A stretch of 7,573 nucleotides of DNA from Bacteroidales bacterium UBA2559 (GTDB taxonomy: Bacteria > Bacteroidota > Bacteroidia > Bacteroidales > Bacteroidaceae), in contig DDLZ01000020.1 in assembly GCA_002340405.1 (NCBI GenBank), positions 14,161 to 21,733 of the forward strand. The letters are read 5' to 3'. The position numbers and the translations under genes were made by a program. The notes below the pieces were generated by a model. That model saw only the letters and a program-made list of their open reading frames with translations. It was not told the origin of the DNA and made no database searches. Of the stretch, positions 1 through 7,573 are shown piece by piece. Position 1 is the stretch's first letter. Every line of letters begins with the position of its first letter.

Positions 1-420
1 TCCAAGAAACTTCTCTTTAACATATATCAGAGTCCAAAAGTCGAAAACCAGCTTATTCTCGATGAGATGAATGAAATCCGTCATTTTATGGATAAGTTCG
101 AGGACAAGAACATCGAGGTCATCTGGGGTTTGGCAAATGACAATTCACTTGACGATGAGATCAAGATCACCGTCCTTGCCACAGGCTTCGGAATGGATAG
201 CATTCCCATGATGGATGAAGATTCCGATGAGAGTACCACCGACATGGTAATAGAGCAGCTATACGGTGAAGGAGTTGATAAGAAATCCCTCTGTCTGTTT
301 GATTTGACCGATGAGGACCTTGATAACGATATTCTTATTGACGCATTGGAGACATCGCCGACCTACCAGCGTACGCGTGAACAGCTGACCGAGATAAAGT
401 CTCTGCGCTCTGCTGTATAA
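1..420 (+). CDS. ftsZ: Cell division protein FtsZ, C-terminal part (5' truncated by window)
   Basis: Reading frame 1 is open from the first base to the TAA at 418-420 and gives the last 139 residues of an FtsZ. FtsZ is the tubulin-like GTPase that polymerises into the cytoplasmic Z-ring at the division site. The visible part starts in the C-terminal activation domain. The segment at residues 39-63 (IEVIWGLANDNSLDDEIKIT, then VLATGF) matches the conserved FtsZ stretch that reads roughly VxWGxxxDxSLGDxxxVTVIATGF. A short acidic linker follows (about residues 71-112). The end, around ETSPTYQRTREQL, resembles the ETPAYLRR-type C-terminal peptide of Bacteroidota FtsZ, which binds FtsA and other partners. 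The GTP-binding domain and T7 loop lie upstream, outside the window. The ATG at 67 is internal, because homology continues upstream of it. The gene ends 22 bp from the convergent recO. Confidence 0.93.
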   Translation, partial: SKKLLFNIYQSPKVENQLILDEMNEIRHFMDKFEDKNIEVIWGLANDNSLDDEIKITVLATGFGMDSIPMMDEDSDESTTDMVIEQLYGEGVDKKSLCLFDLTDEDLDNDILIDALETSPTYQRTREQLTEIKSLRSAV

Positions 421-442
421 CTATGACACGTATGGTAAAATC

Positions 443-1171
443 TTATCCGAAGACGGCCTGCAACACTTCAATCGATTTTAGAATCGGAAAAGACGGTATG
501 TGAAGTCTGAAGTAATGGTTGAGGATATTGAGAATCTCGACTCTTTCTGCTCCTGTAAGCGGTATATCTGACATAGTGTCGAAGTCGGCTCCGGCAAGAA
601 GGGCTATCTTGTACGACAGATTGGCATCGGCATAGTCATTGTGGCCGGGCGGTGAAGGTATAAAGTTACCTTCTCTCAGATTCAGCAGGTATCCCGGCCT
701 GTAGTCATCGGTATTGGGGCAGATCCCCGTGTAAGAGGAGACGCCCAGTGCGAATAGTAAATGGAAATTGGCAAATTTGCCCTCATTCGCATTGTCAAGC
801 CAGCCAATGGATTTAACTATGTAGTCAAACAATCCGGGATTACTCTGTTCCCTGCTTAATGCATGGGTCAGATATTCGGACATAAAGAGTGATATGGCAC
901 TTTTTTTTGGATTGAAAGGTATCTCCTTATATGGTTTGGCATTCTTAATGTCACGCATCTTCATAAGGGTAGCGGAGGGAATGTAGTCGGTTTCGAACTC
1001 AATTTGAGTCATCGGCTGTATCAGTGTGTTTCGGGAGGCCTTTTTTCCTTTTTTTGACAGATAGAATATAAATGGCACCATACCGTATGAGAGGGTAAAG
1101 ACCCTTACTACACATGTACCGTCATTATGACGCACCGACGATGTTACAACTCCCTTTTCTGACTGCCACAT
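443..1171 (-). CDS. recO: DNA repair protein RecO
   Basis: The gene encodes 242 aa, the usual size for Bacteroidales RecO. RecO is a recombination mediator that works with RecR (and RecF) to displace SSB and load RecA onto gapped single-stranded DNA; it also anneals strands. The N-terminus (residues 1-75) fits the OB-fold domain: a GVVTSSVRHND-like start, then basic KKGKKASR at 40-47, then IQPMTQIEFE. The C-terminal helical domain carries FNPKKSAISLFMSEYL (87-101), the KFANFHLLF stretch (132-140) and the typical end YFRLHIPSFPILKSIEVL. The four-Cys zinc finger of many RecO proteins is absent (only C20 and C151), as in other Bacteroidota. The start is chosen because the opening residues align with the family; no Shine-Dalgarno is present. 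Two poly-A runs lie in the coding strand (A8 at 901-908, A7 at 1049-1055), but the frame is intact. It is convergent with ftsZ and divergent from the tRNA-Glu/rpsT unit. Confidence 0.93.
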   Translation of the reverse strand: MWQSEKGVVTSSVRHNDGTCVVRVFTLSYGMVPFIFYLSKKGKKASRNTLIQPMTQIEFETDYIPSATLMKMRDIKNAKPYKEIPFNPKKSAISLFMSEYLTHALSREQSNPGLFDYIVKSIGWLDNANEGKFANFHLLFALGVSSYTGICPNTDDYRPGYLLNLREGNFIPSPPGHNDYADANLSYKIALLAGADFDTMSDIPLTGAERVEILNILNHYFRLHIPSFPILKSIEVLQAVFG

Positions 1172-1196
1172 AGACTGATATAAAATCTTCTCTATG

Positions 1197-1204
1197 CGAA
1201 GATA
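1197..1204 (-). promoter_or_regulatory. recO: Candidate -7 box of the recO promoter
   Basis: On the minus strand these bases read TATCTTCG, one mismatch from the Bacteroidota -7 consensus TAnnTTTG. The box lies 25 bp upstream of the recO ATG, which would leave a very short leader. No clear TTTG -33 element is found 19-21 bp further upstream, so the call rests on the -7 box and its position alone. Confidence 0.4.
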
Positions 1205-1223
1205 GAAAAAAAAGCCGGGAAAT

Positions 1224-1254
1224 TTTGGTGTTTGGGAAAATATGGCTAATTTTG
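1224..1254 (+). promoter_or_regulatory. Bacteroidota-type promoter for tRNA-Glu and rpsT
   Basis: A TTTG at 1224-1227 is followed after exactly 19 bp by TAATTTTG at 1247-1254. This is a full match to the Bacteroidota primary sigma pattern (-33 TTTG, -7 TAnnTTTG). Transcription would start near 1260, about 40 bases before the tRNA. It is the only good promoter seen upstream of rpsT, so it probably drives both genes. It overlaps the upstream region of the divergent recO promoter. Confidence 0.75.
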
Positions 1255-1302
1255 CATTCGCTTTTTGAAAAGAAGCTCTTGGATTTTAATTTCAAGGATT
1301 TT

Positions 1303-1374
1303 GGCGCGTTAGTATATCGGTTAGTACTCAAGGTTTTCATTCTTGCAGGATGAGTTCGACTCTCATACGCGCTA
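1303..1374 (+). tRNA. tRNA-Glu (anticodon TTC)
   Basis: The 72 bases fold into a complete cloverleaf. The acceptor stem pairs GGCGCGT with ACGCGCT (first pair G-U), with discriminator A at 1374. The D stem is GTAT/GTAC around loop ATCGGTTA. The anticodon stem is CAAGG/TCTTG with the 7-base loop TTTTCAT, which places TTC at positions 34-36 (reads GAA and GAG, glutamate). The variable loop is 4 bases (CAGG). The T stem is ATGAG/CTCAT around TTCGACT. The 3' CCA is not encoded (the next bases are CAA), so it must be added by CCA nucleotidyltransferase. It sits 27 bp upstream of rpsT with no terminator between, so it is probably cut out of the rpsT transcript by RNase P and 3' nucleases. Confidence 0.95.
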
Positions 1375-1401
1375 CAAAGAAACAAAATCAGATTAAAAAT
1401 A

Positions 1402-1656
1402 ATGGCAAATCACAGATCAGCCCTAAAGGCATTCAGAAAGAGCGAGAAGAGAAGACTTCACAATCGTTACTATGCAAAGACCATGCGTAATGCAGTTCGC
1501 AAGCTCCGTGCAATGACTGACAAGGAGGAGGCGATAGCTGCTTATCCCAAAGTTCAGAAGATGCTTGATAAAATGGCAAAGACCAGGATCATCCACAAGA
1601 ACAAGGCCGCTAACCTCAAGTCTAAGCTCTCGGCTCATATTGCTAAGCTGGATTAA
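1402..1656 (+). CDS. rpsT: 30S ribosomal protein S20
   Basis: The gene encodes 84 aa, the usual length for S20. S20 binds 16S rRNA early in 30S assembly. The protein is strongly basic and helical throughout. The start [18 protein letters not shown], the central [17 protein letters not shown] and the [12 protein letters not shown] near the end are diagnostic of the family and close to Bacteroidales S20. The ATG follows an A-rich stretch (attaaaaata) with no Shine-Dalgarno, as expected for Bacteroidota r-protein genes. It lies just downstream of tRNA-Glu and is probably transcribed from the promoter at 1224-1254. It is followed by a hairpin terminator and then the convergent gyrB. Confidence 0.98.
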   Translation: MANHRSALKAFRKSEKRRLHNRYYAKTMRNAVRKLRAMTDKEEAIAAYPKVQKMLDKMAKTRIIHKNKAANLKSKLSAHIAKLD

Positions 1657-1712
1657 GTTTTAGTTTGACTTTGAGCTTATAGCAATAAAAAAGCTTGCTG
1701 TTATAAATGATT

Positions 1713-1742
1713 AAACGTGACGGATTTCCGCCACGTTTTTTT
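1713..1742 (+). terminator. Rho-independent terminator of rpsT (possibly bidirectional)
   Basis: AAACGTG (1713-1719) pairs with CACGTTT (1732-1738). After one A-C mismatch, CGG (1721-1723) pairs with CCG (1728-1730) around an ATTT loop. A run of seven T (1736-1742) follows directly, giving a classic terminator for the plus-strand tRNA-Glu/rpsT transcript. On the minus strand the same hairpin lies 35 bp beyond the gyrB stop, but only TTT then AATCATTTAT follows, so it is a weaker terminator for gyrB. Confidence 0.88.
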
Positions 1743-1752
1743 GTTGTATGAT

Positions 1753-3738
<1,986 letters not shown>

Positions 3739-3786
3739 TTATAAAAAGTCGTTCAATGTCTCTTCGATTTATCCGAAAAAGACATG

Positions 3787-3794
3787 CAAAGATA
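3787..3794 (-). promoter_or_regulatory. gyrB: -7 box of the gyrB promoter
   Basis: The minus strand reads TATCTTTG here, a perfect Bacteroidota -7 element (TAnnTTTG), 54 bp upstream of the gyrB ATG. At the expected -33 position the sequence is AATG rather than TTTG, so the upstream element is weak. The leader between this box and the ATG is AT-rich and has no Shine-Dalgarno. Confidence 0.6.
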
Positions 3795-3889
3795 GTAAAA
3801 ATAGTTGGTTATACATTATTTAAAAATAGAATACTCCGATTAAATGAGGGTATTTTTAACGCTTCTCTGTATGGCTACTTTATTTTTTG

Positions 3890-3897
3890 TAAATTTG
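3890..3897 (+). promoter_or_regulatory. -7 box of the HTH-cupin/ligase operon promoter
   Basis: TAAATTTG matches TAnnTTTG perfectly and lies 42 bp before the first gene of the plus-strand operon. Upstream, a TCTG at 3866-3869 (20-bp spacer) is only a partial match to the -33 TTTG. A weak -33 would be compatible with regulated expression. Transcription would start near 3903, just before or inside the first copy of the direct repeat at 3904. Confidence 0.55.
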
Positions 3898-3903
3898 CAG
3901 CGC

Positions 3904-3934
3904 AAACGATGAATTTTCTATATTAAACGATGAA
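3904..3934 (+). repeat. 10-bp direct repeat in the operon leader, possible operator
   Basis: AAACGATGAA is found at 3904-3913 and again at 3925-3934, a centre-to-centre distance of 21 bp (two helical turns), placing both copies on the same DNA face. They lie between the predicted transcription start and the ATG of the HTH-cupin gene. Each copy contains an ATG that opens a tiny frame (5 codons at 3909-3926; 6 codons at 3930-3950, the latter overlapping the true start at 3940). An operator for the encoded HTH proteins is possible but not proven. An 8-base partial copy (AAACGATG) also occurs inside the gene at 3992-3999. Confidence 0.4.
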
Positions 3935-3939
3935 AGTAT

Positions 3940-4515
3940 ATGAATGTTAAAGTGTCAGTAGGAAGTAAAATCCGCTCTTTGAGAGAGTCTAAAACGATGG
4001 ATATTGAGACGCTTGCCGAACGCGCACAGCTTCCTTTGGAACAGGTAAAAACTATTGAGGAAGACGGTCCGCTGCCCGGACTTGCTCCCCTTATAAAGAT
4101 AGCCCGTGTGCTTGGCGTCAGACTTGGAACTTTTCTGGATGACCAACAGGGGGCGGGTGCGGTTGTAAGCCGGCATAAGGATAAACGGGAAAGCGTAAGG
4201 TTCTCGAACTACGGAACCGAGGGCCGTGAAAATATGATTTACCATTCGCTGTCGGATGGAAAGAACAACCGTCATCTGGATCCGTTTGTAATAGATATTC
4301 TCCCTACTGAGGGTGGCAGCTTTGAACCCTCTTCCCATGAGGGTGAAGAATTTATCTATGTGCTGGAGGGTCAGGTTGAGATTAACTACGGCAAGCAGAC
4401 TTATCTGCTTGAAACAGGTGACAGTATCTATTATGATTCCATAGTAAAACATCACGTGCATGGATATGGAGGCAATCCTGCCCGTATCCTTGCAGTCGTT
4501 TATACACCAATCTGA
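3940..4515 (+). CDS. XRE-family HTH regulator with C-terminal cupin domain (first copy)
   Basis: The gene encodes 191 aa. Residues 8-65 form a lambda-repressor-like (XRE) helix-turn-helix: [31 protein letters not shown], then [22 protein letters not shown] linker leads to a cupin_2 barrel at about 113-188. Cupin motif 1 reads [14 protein letters not shown] (H133, E137) and motif 2 reads [18 protein letters not shown] (H171), so three likely metal ligands are kept. The layout is that of the PuuR/SutR group, in which the cupin is thought to sense a small molecule. The putative recognition helix is unusually acidic (TIEEDG), so DNA binding may be weak or atypical. The ATG at 3940 puts the HTH at the normal distance from the N-terminus. 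First gene of the operon, 8 bp before an acyl-CoA ligase. It probably regulates the operon, itself included; the ligand is unknown. Confidence 0.88.
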   Translation: MNVKVSVGSKIRSLRESKTMDIETLAERAQLPLEQVKTIEEDGPLPGLAPLIKIARVLGVRLGTFLDDQQGAGAVVSRHKDKRESVRFSNYGTEGRENMIYHSLSDGKNNRHLDPFVIDILPTEGGSFEPSSHEGEEFIYVLEGQVEINYGKQTYLLETGDSIYYDSIVKHHVHGYGGNPARILAVVYTPI

Positions 4516-4523
4516 TTCTGATT

Positions 4524-6176
4524 ATGTTACAGTTGTCTGAAAAGACCTTGGGCGATTATCTGGAGTATTGGGCCGAACATACCCCCGACAGAGAGTGTAT
4601 CGTCTATTCCGACCGTGATCTGAGATTCACGTGGAAACAGTTCAATGCCCGCGTTGACGATATGGCGCGCGGCCTCATAGCCATAGGGGTCACTAAAGGG
4701 ACCCATGTAGGACTCTGGGCGCAGAATGTACCCGACTGGCTTACATTCCTCTATGCCTGCGCAAAGATTGGCGCCGTCTGTATAACGGTGAATACCAGCT
4801 ATAAGCAGAGCGAACTTGAGTATCTGCTTAAGGACTCCGATATGCATACTCTCTGTCTGACCGACGGCACGTGGGAGACCAATTATGTCGATATGACTTA
4901 CGATATGATCCCGGAATTAAGGCAGTTCCAGCGGGGTCATCTCAGAAGTGAGAGTTTTCCCGAACTGCGCAATGTGGTTTACATAGGACAGGAGAAGTTT
5001 CGCGGCATGTATAACACTGCCGAAATTCTTCTGTTGGGTGAAAACACCGACGATGATGAGTTTATCAGGTTGCGCAAATCGGTAGGATGTCACGATGTGG
5101 TAAACATGCAGTACACTTCGGGAACCACCGGTTTCCCGAAAGGTGTCATGCTTACTCATTACAATATAGCAAATAACGGACTATTTACGGGTGAACATAT
5201 GAATTTCACGCAGGAGGACAAACTCTGTGTCTGCGTACCGTTGTTCCATTGTTTTGGAGTGGTATTGGCCACCATGAACTGTCTCACTCATGGGTGCACC
5301 GAGGTGGTGGTCGAACGTTTCGACCCTCTGGTGACCCTCGCATCGGTTCACAGGGAACGCTGTACGGCACTTTACGGTGTTCCTACCATGTTCATAGCCG
5401 AACTGAACCATCCCATGTTCGATATGTTTGATCTTACCTCTCTTAGGACCGGTATAATGGCCGGTTCTTTGTGTCCGATAGAACTTATGCGCAAGGTTGA
5501 GGAAAAGATGCATCTGCGCATAACAAGCGTCTATGGTCTTACTGAAACTTCACCCGGTATAACCCAGACCCGTATTGATGACCCCGACGAGGTCCGTTAC
5601 ACCACAGTCGGCCGTGAATACGAATATGTCGATGTCAAGATAGTCGATCCTGAGACTAACGAAGAGGTTCCGTGCGGCACCCAGGGTGAAATTTGCTGCA
5701 AGGGTTATAATGTGATGAAAGGTTATTACAAAAACCCCAAGGCTACTGATGCGGTAATAGATAAAGACGGTTATCTCCATTCCGGTGATCTGGGGGTCAG
5801 GGATGAGAATGGCAATTATCGCATTACGGGCCGCATAAAGGACATGATAATACGGGGTGGAGAGAATATATATCCGCGAGAGATAGAGGAATACCTCTAC
5901 CATCTTCCCGGTCTGCGTGACGTACAGGTGGTCGGTGTCCCCTCAAAAAAATATGGTGAAGAGGTCGGAGCATTCATAATACTTGACGAAGGAGTATCCA
6001 TGACCGTAGAAGAGGTGCGTGACTATTGCAGGGGAAAGATTGCCCGCTACAAGATCCCGAAATATGTATTCTTCGTAAAAGAATATCCGCTTACGGGCAG
6101 TGGCAAGATACAGAAATTTAAACTTCGCGAACTCAGCCTTAAAATGTGCGAAGAACAGAACATAGAAGTAGTCTGA
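4524..6176 (+). CDS. AMP-forming acyl-CoA ligase (FadD/ACSF2-like)
   Basis: The gene encodes 550 aa, full length for the family. The enzyme activates a carboxylic acid with ATP to an acyl-adenylate, then transfers it to coenzyme A, releasing AMP and pyrophosphate; it should be cytoplasmic. Adenylate-forming motifs appear in order: P-loop [11 protein letters not shown] (197-207), YGLTETSP (337-344), the ATP-ribose aspartate in LHSGDLG (D422), the hinge [20 protein letters not shown] (436-455), and the catalytic lysine in [10 protein letters not shown] (K528) of the C-terminal domain. The motif spelling is typical of medium/long-chain fatty acyl-CoA synthetases of the ACSF2 type. The substrate cannot be read from sequence: fatty, branched-chain or aryl acids are all possible. 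There is no signal peptide or membrane segment. It lies between two HTH-cupin genes with gaps of 8 and 1 bp, so it is surely in the same operon. No Shine-Dalgarno. Confidence 0.93.
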   Translation: MLQLSEKTLGDYLEYWAEHTPDRECIVYSDRDLRFTWKQFNARVDDMARGLIAIGVTKGTHVGLWAQNVPDWLTFLYACAKIGAVCITVNTSYKQSELEYLLKDSDMHTLCLTDGTWETNYVDMTYDMIPELRQFQRGHLRSESFPELRNVVYIGQEKFRGMYNTAEILLLGENTDDDEFIRLRKSVGCHDVVNMQYTSGTTGFPKGVMLTHYNIANNGLFTGEHMNFTQEDKLCVCVPLFHCFGVVLATMNCLTHGCTEVVVERFDPLVTLASVHRERCTALYGVPTMFIAELNHPMFDMFDLTSLRTGIMAGSLCPIELMRKVEEKMHLRITSVYGLTETSPGITQTRIDDPDEVRYTTVGREYEYVDVKIVDPETNEEVPCGTQGEICCKGYNVMKGYYKNPKATDAVIDKDGYLHSGDLGVRDENGNYRITGRIKDMIIRGGENIYPREIEEYLYHLPGLRDVQVVGVPSKKYGEEVGAFIILDEGVSMTVEEVRDYCRGKIARYKIPKYVFFVKEYPLTGSGKIQKFKLRELSLKMCEEQNIEVV

Positions 6177-6177
6177 T

Positions 6178-6735
6178 ATGGAAATTAATGAACAAATCAA
6201 ACAGATGGCCATGCGTCTGCGCGGACTGCGTGAGGACCTTGAAATGACTGTTGAAGATGTGGCCGAAAAGTGCGGTGTCACTTCCGATGAGCTTAACAGG
6301 TATGAATCGGGTAACTCCGATATTCCCATGAACTTTCTCTGTAATGCGGCCCAGGTGCTGGGTGTCGAACCGCTTGAGCTGTTTGCGGGTTACACGCCTA
6401 AAATGAGCAGCTACTGGCTTGTGCGTAAAGGCAAGGGGCCTGTTATCGAACGCCAGAAGGCCTATAAGTATCAGGCTCTTGCAATGGGTTTTAAAAATGC
6501 TAAAGCATCCCCCTTCATAGTTACGGTCGAGCCTAAAATGGAGGAGACCATGCACCTTAATTCACATGAAGGACAGGAGTTCAATCTGCTTCTGAAAGGA
6601 AAGCTGATGTTGAGTATAGGCGGACGTGAGCTTATATTGGACCCGGGCGACAGTGTCTATTTCGACTCGTCACAGCCTCATGGAATGAAGGCCCTTAACG
6701 GGGAGCCGGCAAGATTTTTGGCCATAATAATATAG
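6178..6735 (+). CDS. XRE-family HTH regulator with C-terminal cupin domain (second copy)
   Basis: The gene encodes 185 aa. It has the same design as the regulator at 3940 and is clearly a diverged paralogue. The HTH spans about 12-69 (RLRGLREDLEMTVEDVAEKC, GVTSDELNRYESGNSDIP, AAQVLGVEPLELFAG) and is closer to the textbook XRE pattern than the first copy. The cupin barrel spans about 112-185, with NSHEGQEFNLLLKGKL (H130, E134) and DPGDSVYFDSSQPHGM (H168). Both copies share the SHEG-EF core, the GDS-Y-DS stretch and a G-PAR-LA end. Its ATG begins one base after the stop of the upstream ligase, suggesting translational coupling, and it ends 5 bp before a second ligase. It probably senses the substrate or product of one of the neighbouring enzymes; that is inferred from context only. 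Confidence 0.88.
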   Translation: MEINEQIKQMAMRLRGLREDLEMTVEDVAEKCGVTSDELNRYESGNSDIPMNFLCNAAQVLGVEPLELFAGYTPKMSSYWLVRKGKGPVIERQKAYKYQALAMGFKNAKASPFIVTVEPKMEETMHLNSHEGQEFNLLLKGKLMLSIGGRELILDPGDSVYFDSSQPHGMKALNGEPARFLAIII

Positions 6736-6740
6736 AATTT

Positions 6741-7573
6741 ATGTTAGAAAAATACTTACAAAAAGTCAAATTTGACTCACTTGATGACTTTCGCACTAAT
6801 TTTAATATAAAGGTACCTGACAATTTCAATTTTGGTTATGATGTAGTTGATGAGTGGGCTAAGAATGCTCCTCACAAGTTGGCTCTCCTCTGGACAAACG
6901 ATAAGGGGGAGGAGCACCGCTACACATTTGCCGACATGAAGCGAATGTCTGACAGGGTGGCATCGTTCTACCTATCACTCGGTATAGAAAAAGGCGACAA
7001 AGTGATGATGATGCTCAAGCGCAGGATAGAATTTTGGTTTTCCATTATAGCATTACATAAAATAGGCGCTGTGGCGATACCGGCAACGCATCTGCTTACG
7101 GCTAAAGACATTATCTATAGGTCCAACGCAGCCGACATAAAGATGATAGTATGCGCCGATGAACCGGAAATATTGCGACATGTGGAAGAGGCGCTTCCCG
7201 ACTCTCCTACCGTCAGCTTAACTGTTGCAACAGGGTCCTACAAGGAGGGCTGTTGGTTGAGTCTTGATGAGGGAATCAGTGGTGCGGCACCTTTTGTAAG
7301 ACCTCAACACGTGAATGAGAATCGTGATATGTCGCTGCTCTACTTTACATCGGGGTCATCGGGTAATCCCAAGATGGCGGCCCACAATTATCTTTATCCT
7401 CTGGGGCATATAGTCACAGCCAAATATTGGCACAATCTGAATGAAAACAGCCTCCACCTTACCATTGCCGATACGGGTTGGGGTAAGGCAGTATGGGGTA
7501 AACTGTACGGACAATGGCTGAGCGGTGCAGCGGTCTTCGTCTATGACCATGAAAAGTTCATTCCGGCCGACAT
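6741..7573 (+). CDS. AMP-forming acyl-CoA synthetase, medium-chain (ACSM)-like, N-terminal part (3' truncated by window)
   Basis: An ATG at 6741 opens a frame with no stop to the window end (277 codons visible of a family length near 550). The adenylate-forming P-loop is YFTSGSSGNPKM (201-212), followed by AAHNYLYPLGH and the TIADTGWGKAVWGKLYGQWL block (241-260) with GAAVFVYDHEKF. The SGSSG-PKMA-H and DTGW spellings are typical of medium-chain acyl-CoA synthetases and acetyl/propionyl-CoA synthetase-like enzymes, not of the FadD-like ligase upstream. It should activate a short/medium-chain or aromatic acid to its CoA thioester; the exact substrate is unknown. The acyl-pocket half and the catalytic-lysine domain lie beyond the window. 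The start lies 5 bp after the second HTH-cupin gene and gives a normal N-terminus; there is no Shine-Dalgarno. Last visible gene of the operon. Confidence 0.92.
   Translation, partial: MLEKYLQKVKFDSLDDFRTNFNIKVPDNFNFGYDVVDEWAKNAPHKLALLWTNDKGEEHRYTFADMKRMSDRVASFYLSLGIEKGDKVMMMLKRRIEFWFSIIALHKIGAVAIPATHLLTAKDIIYRSNAADIKMIVCADEPEILRHVEEALPDSPTVSLTVATGSYKEGCWLSLDEGISGAAPFVRPQHVNENRDMSLLYFTSGSSGNPKMAAHNYLYPLGHIVTAKYWHNLNENSLHLTIADTGWGKAVWGKLYGQWLSGAAVFVYDHEKFIPAD

Noticed and set aside
67..420. A separate small gene starting at the ATG at 67
   Set aside because: The same frame is open to base 1 and the upstream residues continue FtsZ homology, so 67 is an internal methionine of a truncated ftsZ.
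1125..1385. Minus-strand open frame of 86 codons running through the tRNA-Glu and into recO
   Set aside because: It overlaps a complete tRNA and the well-supported recO start, resembles no known protein, and its composition is that of antisense DNA.
1677..1706. Inverted repeat (AGCAA/TTGCT with bulged TATA flanks) after rpsT
   Set aside because: The stem is only 5 bp without the bulges and no T-run follows on either strand. The hairpin at 1713-1742 explains termination far better.
3809..3817. DnaA-box-like TTATACATT in the gyrB upstream region, suggesting an origin
   Set aside because: It is a single 7-of-9 match in AT-rich DNA with no cluster, no unwinding element and no dnaA nearby.
3940..6735. 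Toxin-antitoxin or phage-repressor reading of the HTH genes
   Set aside because: Both HTH proteins have full cupin domains and sit next to metabolic ligases, with no toxin, integrase or phage gene in the window.

Overview
The window is a stretch of bacterial chromosome from the Bacteroidota, most likely a gut-type Bacteroidales. Four things point there. FtsZ, RecO, S20 and GyrB all read like Bacteroidales members of their families. The promoters fit the Bacteroidota pattern (TTTG, about 19 bp, TAnnTTTG). No visible start codon has a Shine-Dalgarno sequence. The tRNA has no encoded CCA. The genus cannot be fixed from the sequence alone.

Left part (1-1777): the window opens inside the 3' end of ftsZ (+). 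It runs almost tail to tail into recO (-), with only 22 bp between them. Upstream of recO is a divergent promoter region. To the right it drives a tRNA-Glu(UUC) that sits 27 bp before rpsT (ribosomal protein S20), so tRNA and r-protein mRNA are probably one transcript. A strong hairpin with a T-run ends rpsT and separates it from the convergent gyrB.

Middle (1777-3939): gyrB (-) is complete and has every expected ATPase and TOPRIM motif. Its stop codon lies inside a small 18-bp tandem duplication. A 207-bp AT-rich divergent region carries the gyrB promoter on one strand and the promoter of the next operon on the other. The leader of that operon contains a 10-bp direct repeat spaced exactly 21 bp.

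Right part (3940-7573): a tightly packed operon with a repeated design: HTH-cupin regulator, acyl-CoA ligase, HTH-cupin regulator, acyl-CoA ligase. The gaps are 8, 1 and 5 bp, and the last gene runs off the window. The two regulators are diverged paralogues. The two ligases belong to different branches of the AMP-forming family: one is FadD/ACSF2-like, the other is like medium-chain acyl-CoA synthetases (ACSM). The likely theme is activation of carboxylic acids (fatty, branched-chain or aromatic) to CoA thioesters, with each ligase paired with a small-molecule-sensing regulator. The substrates are not visible from sequence. This twin regulator/ligase arrangement is the most interesting part of the window; the rest is conserved housekeeping DNA.
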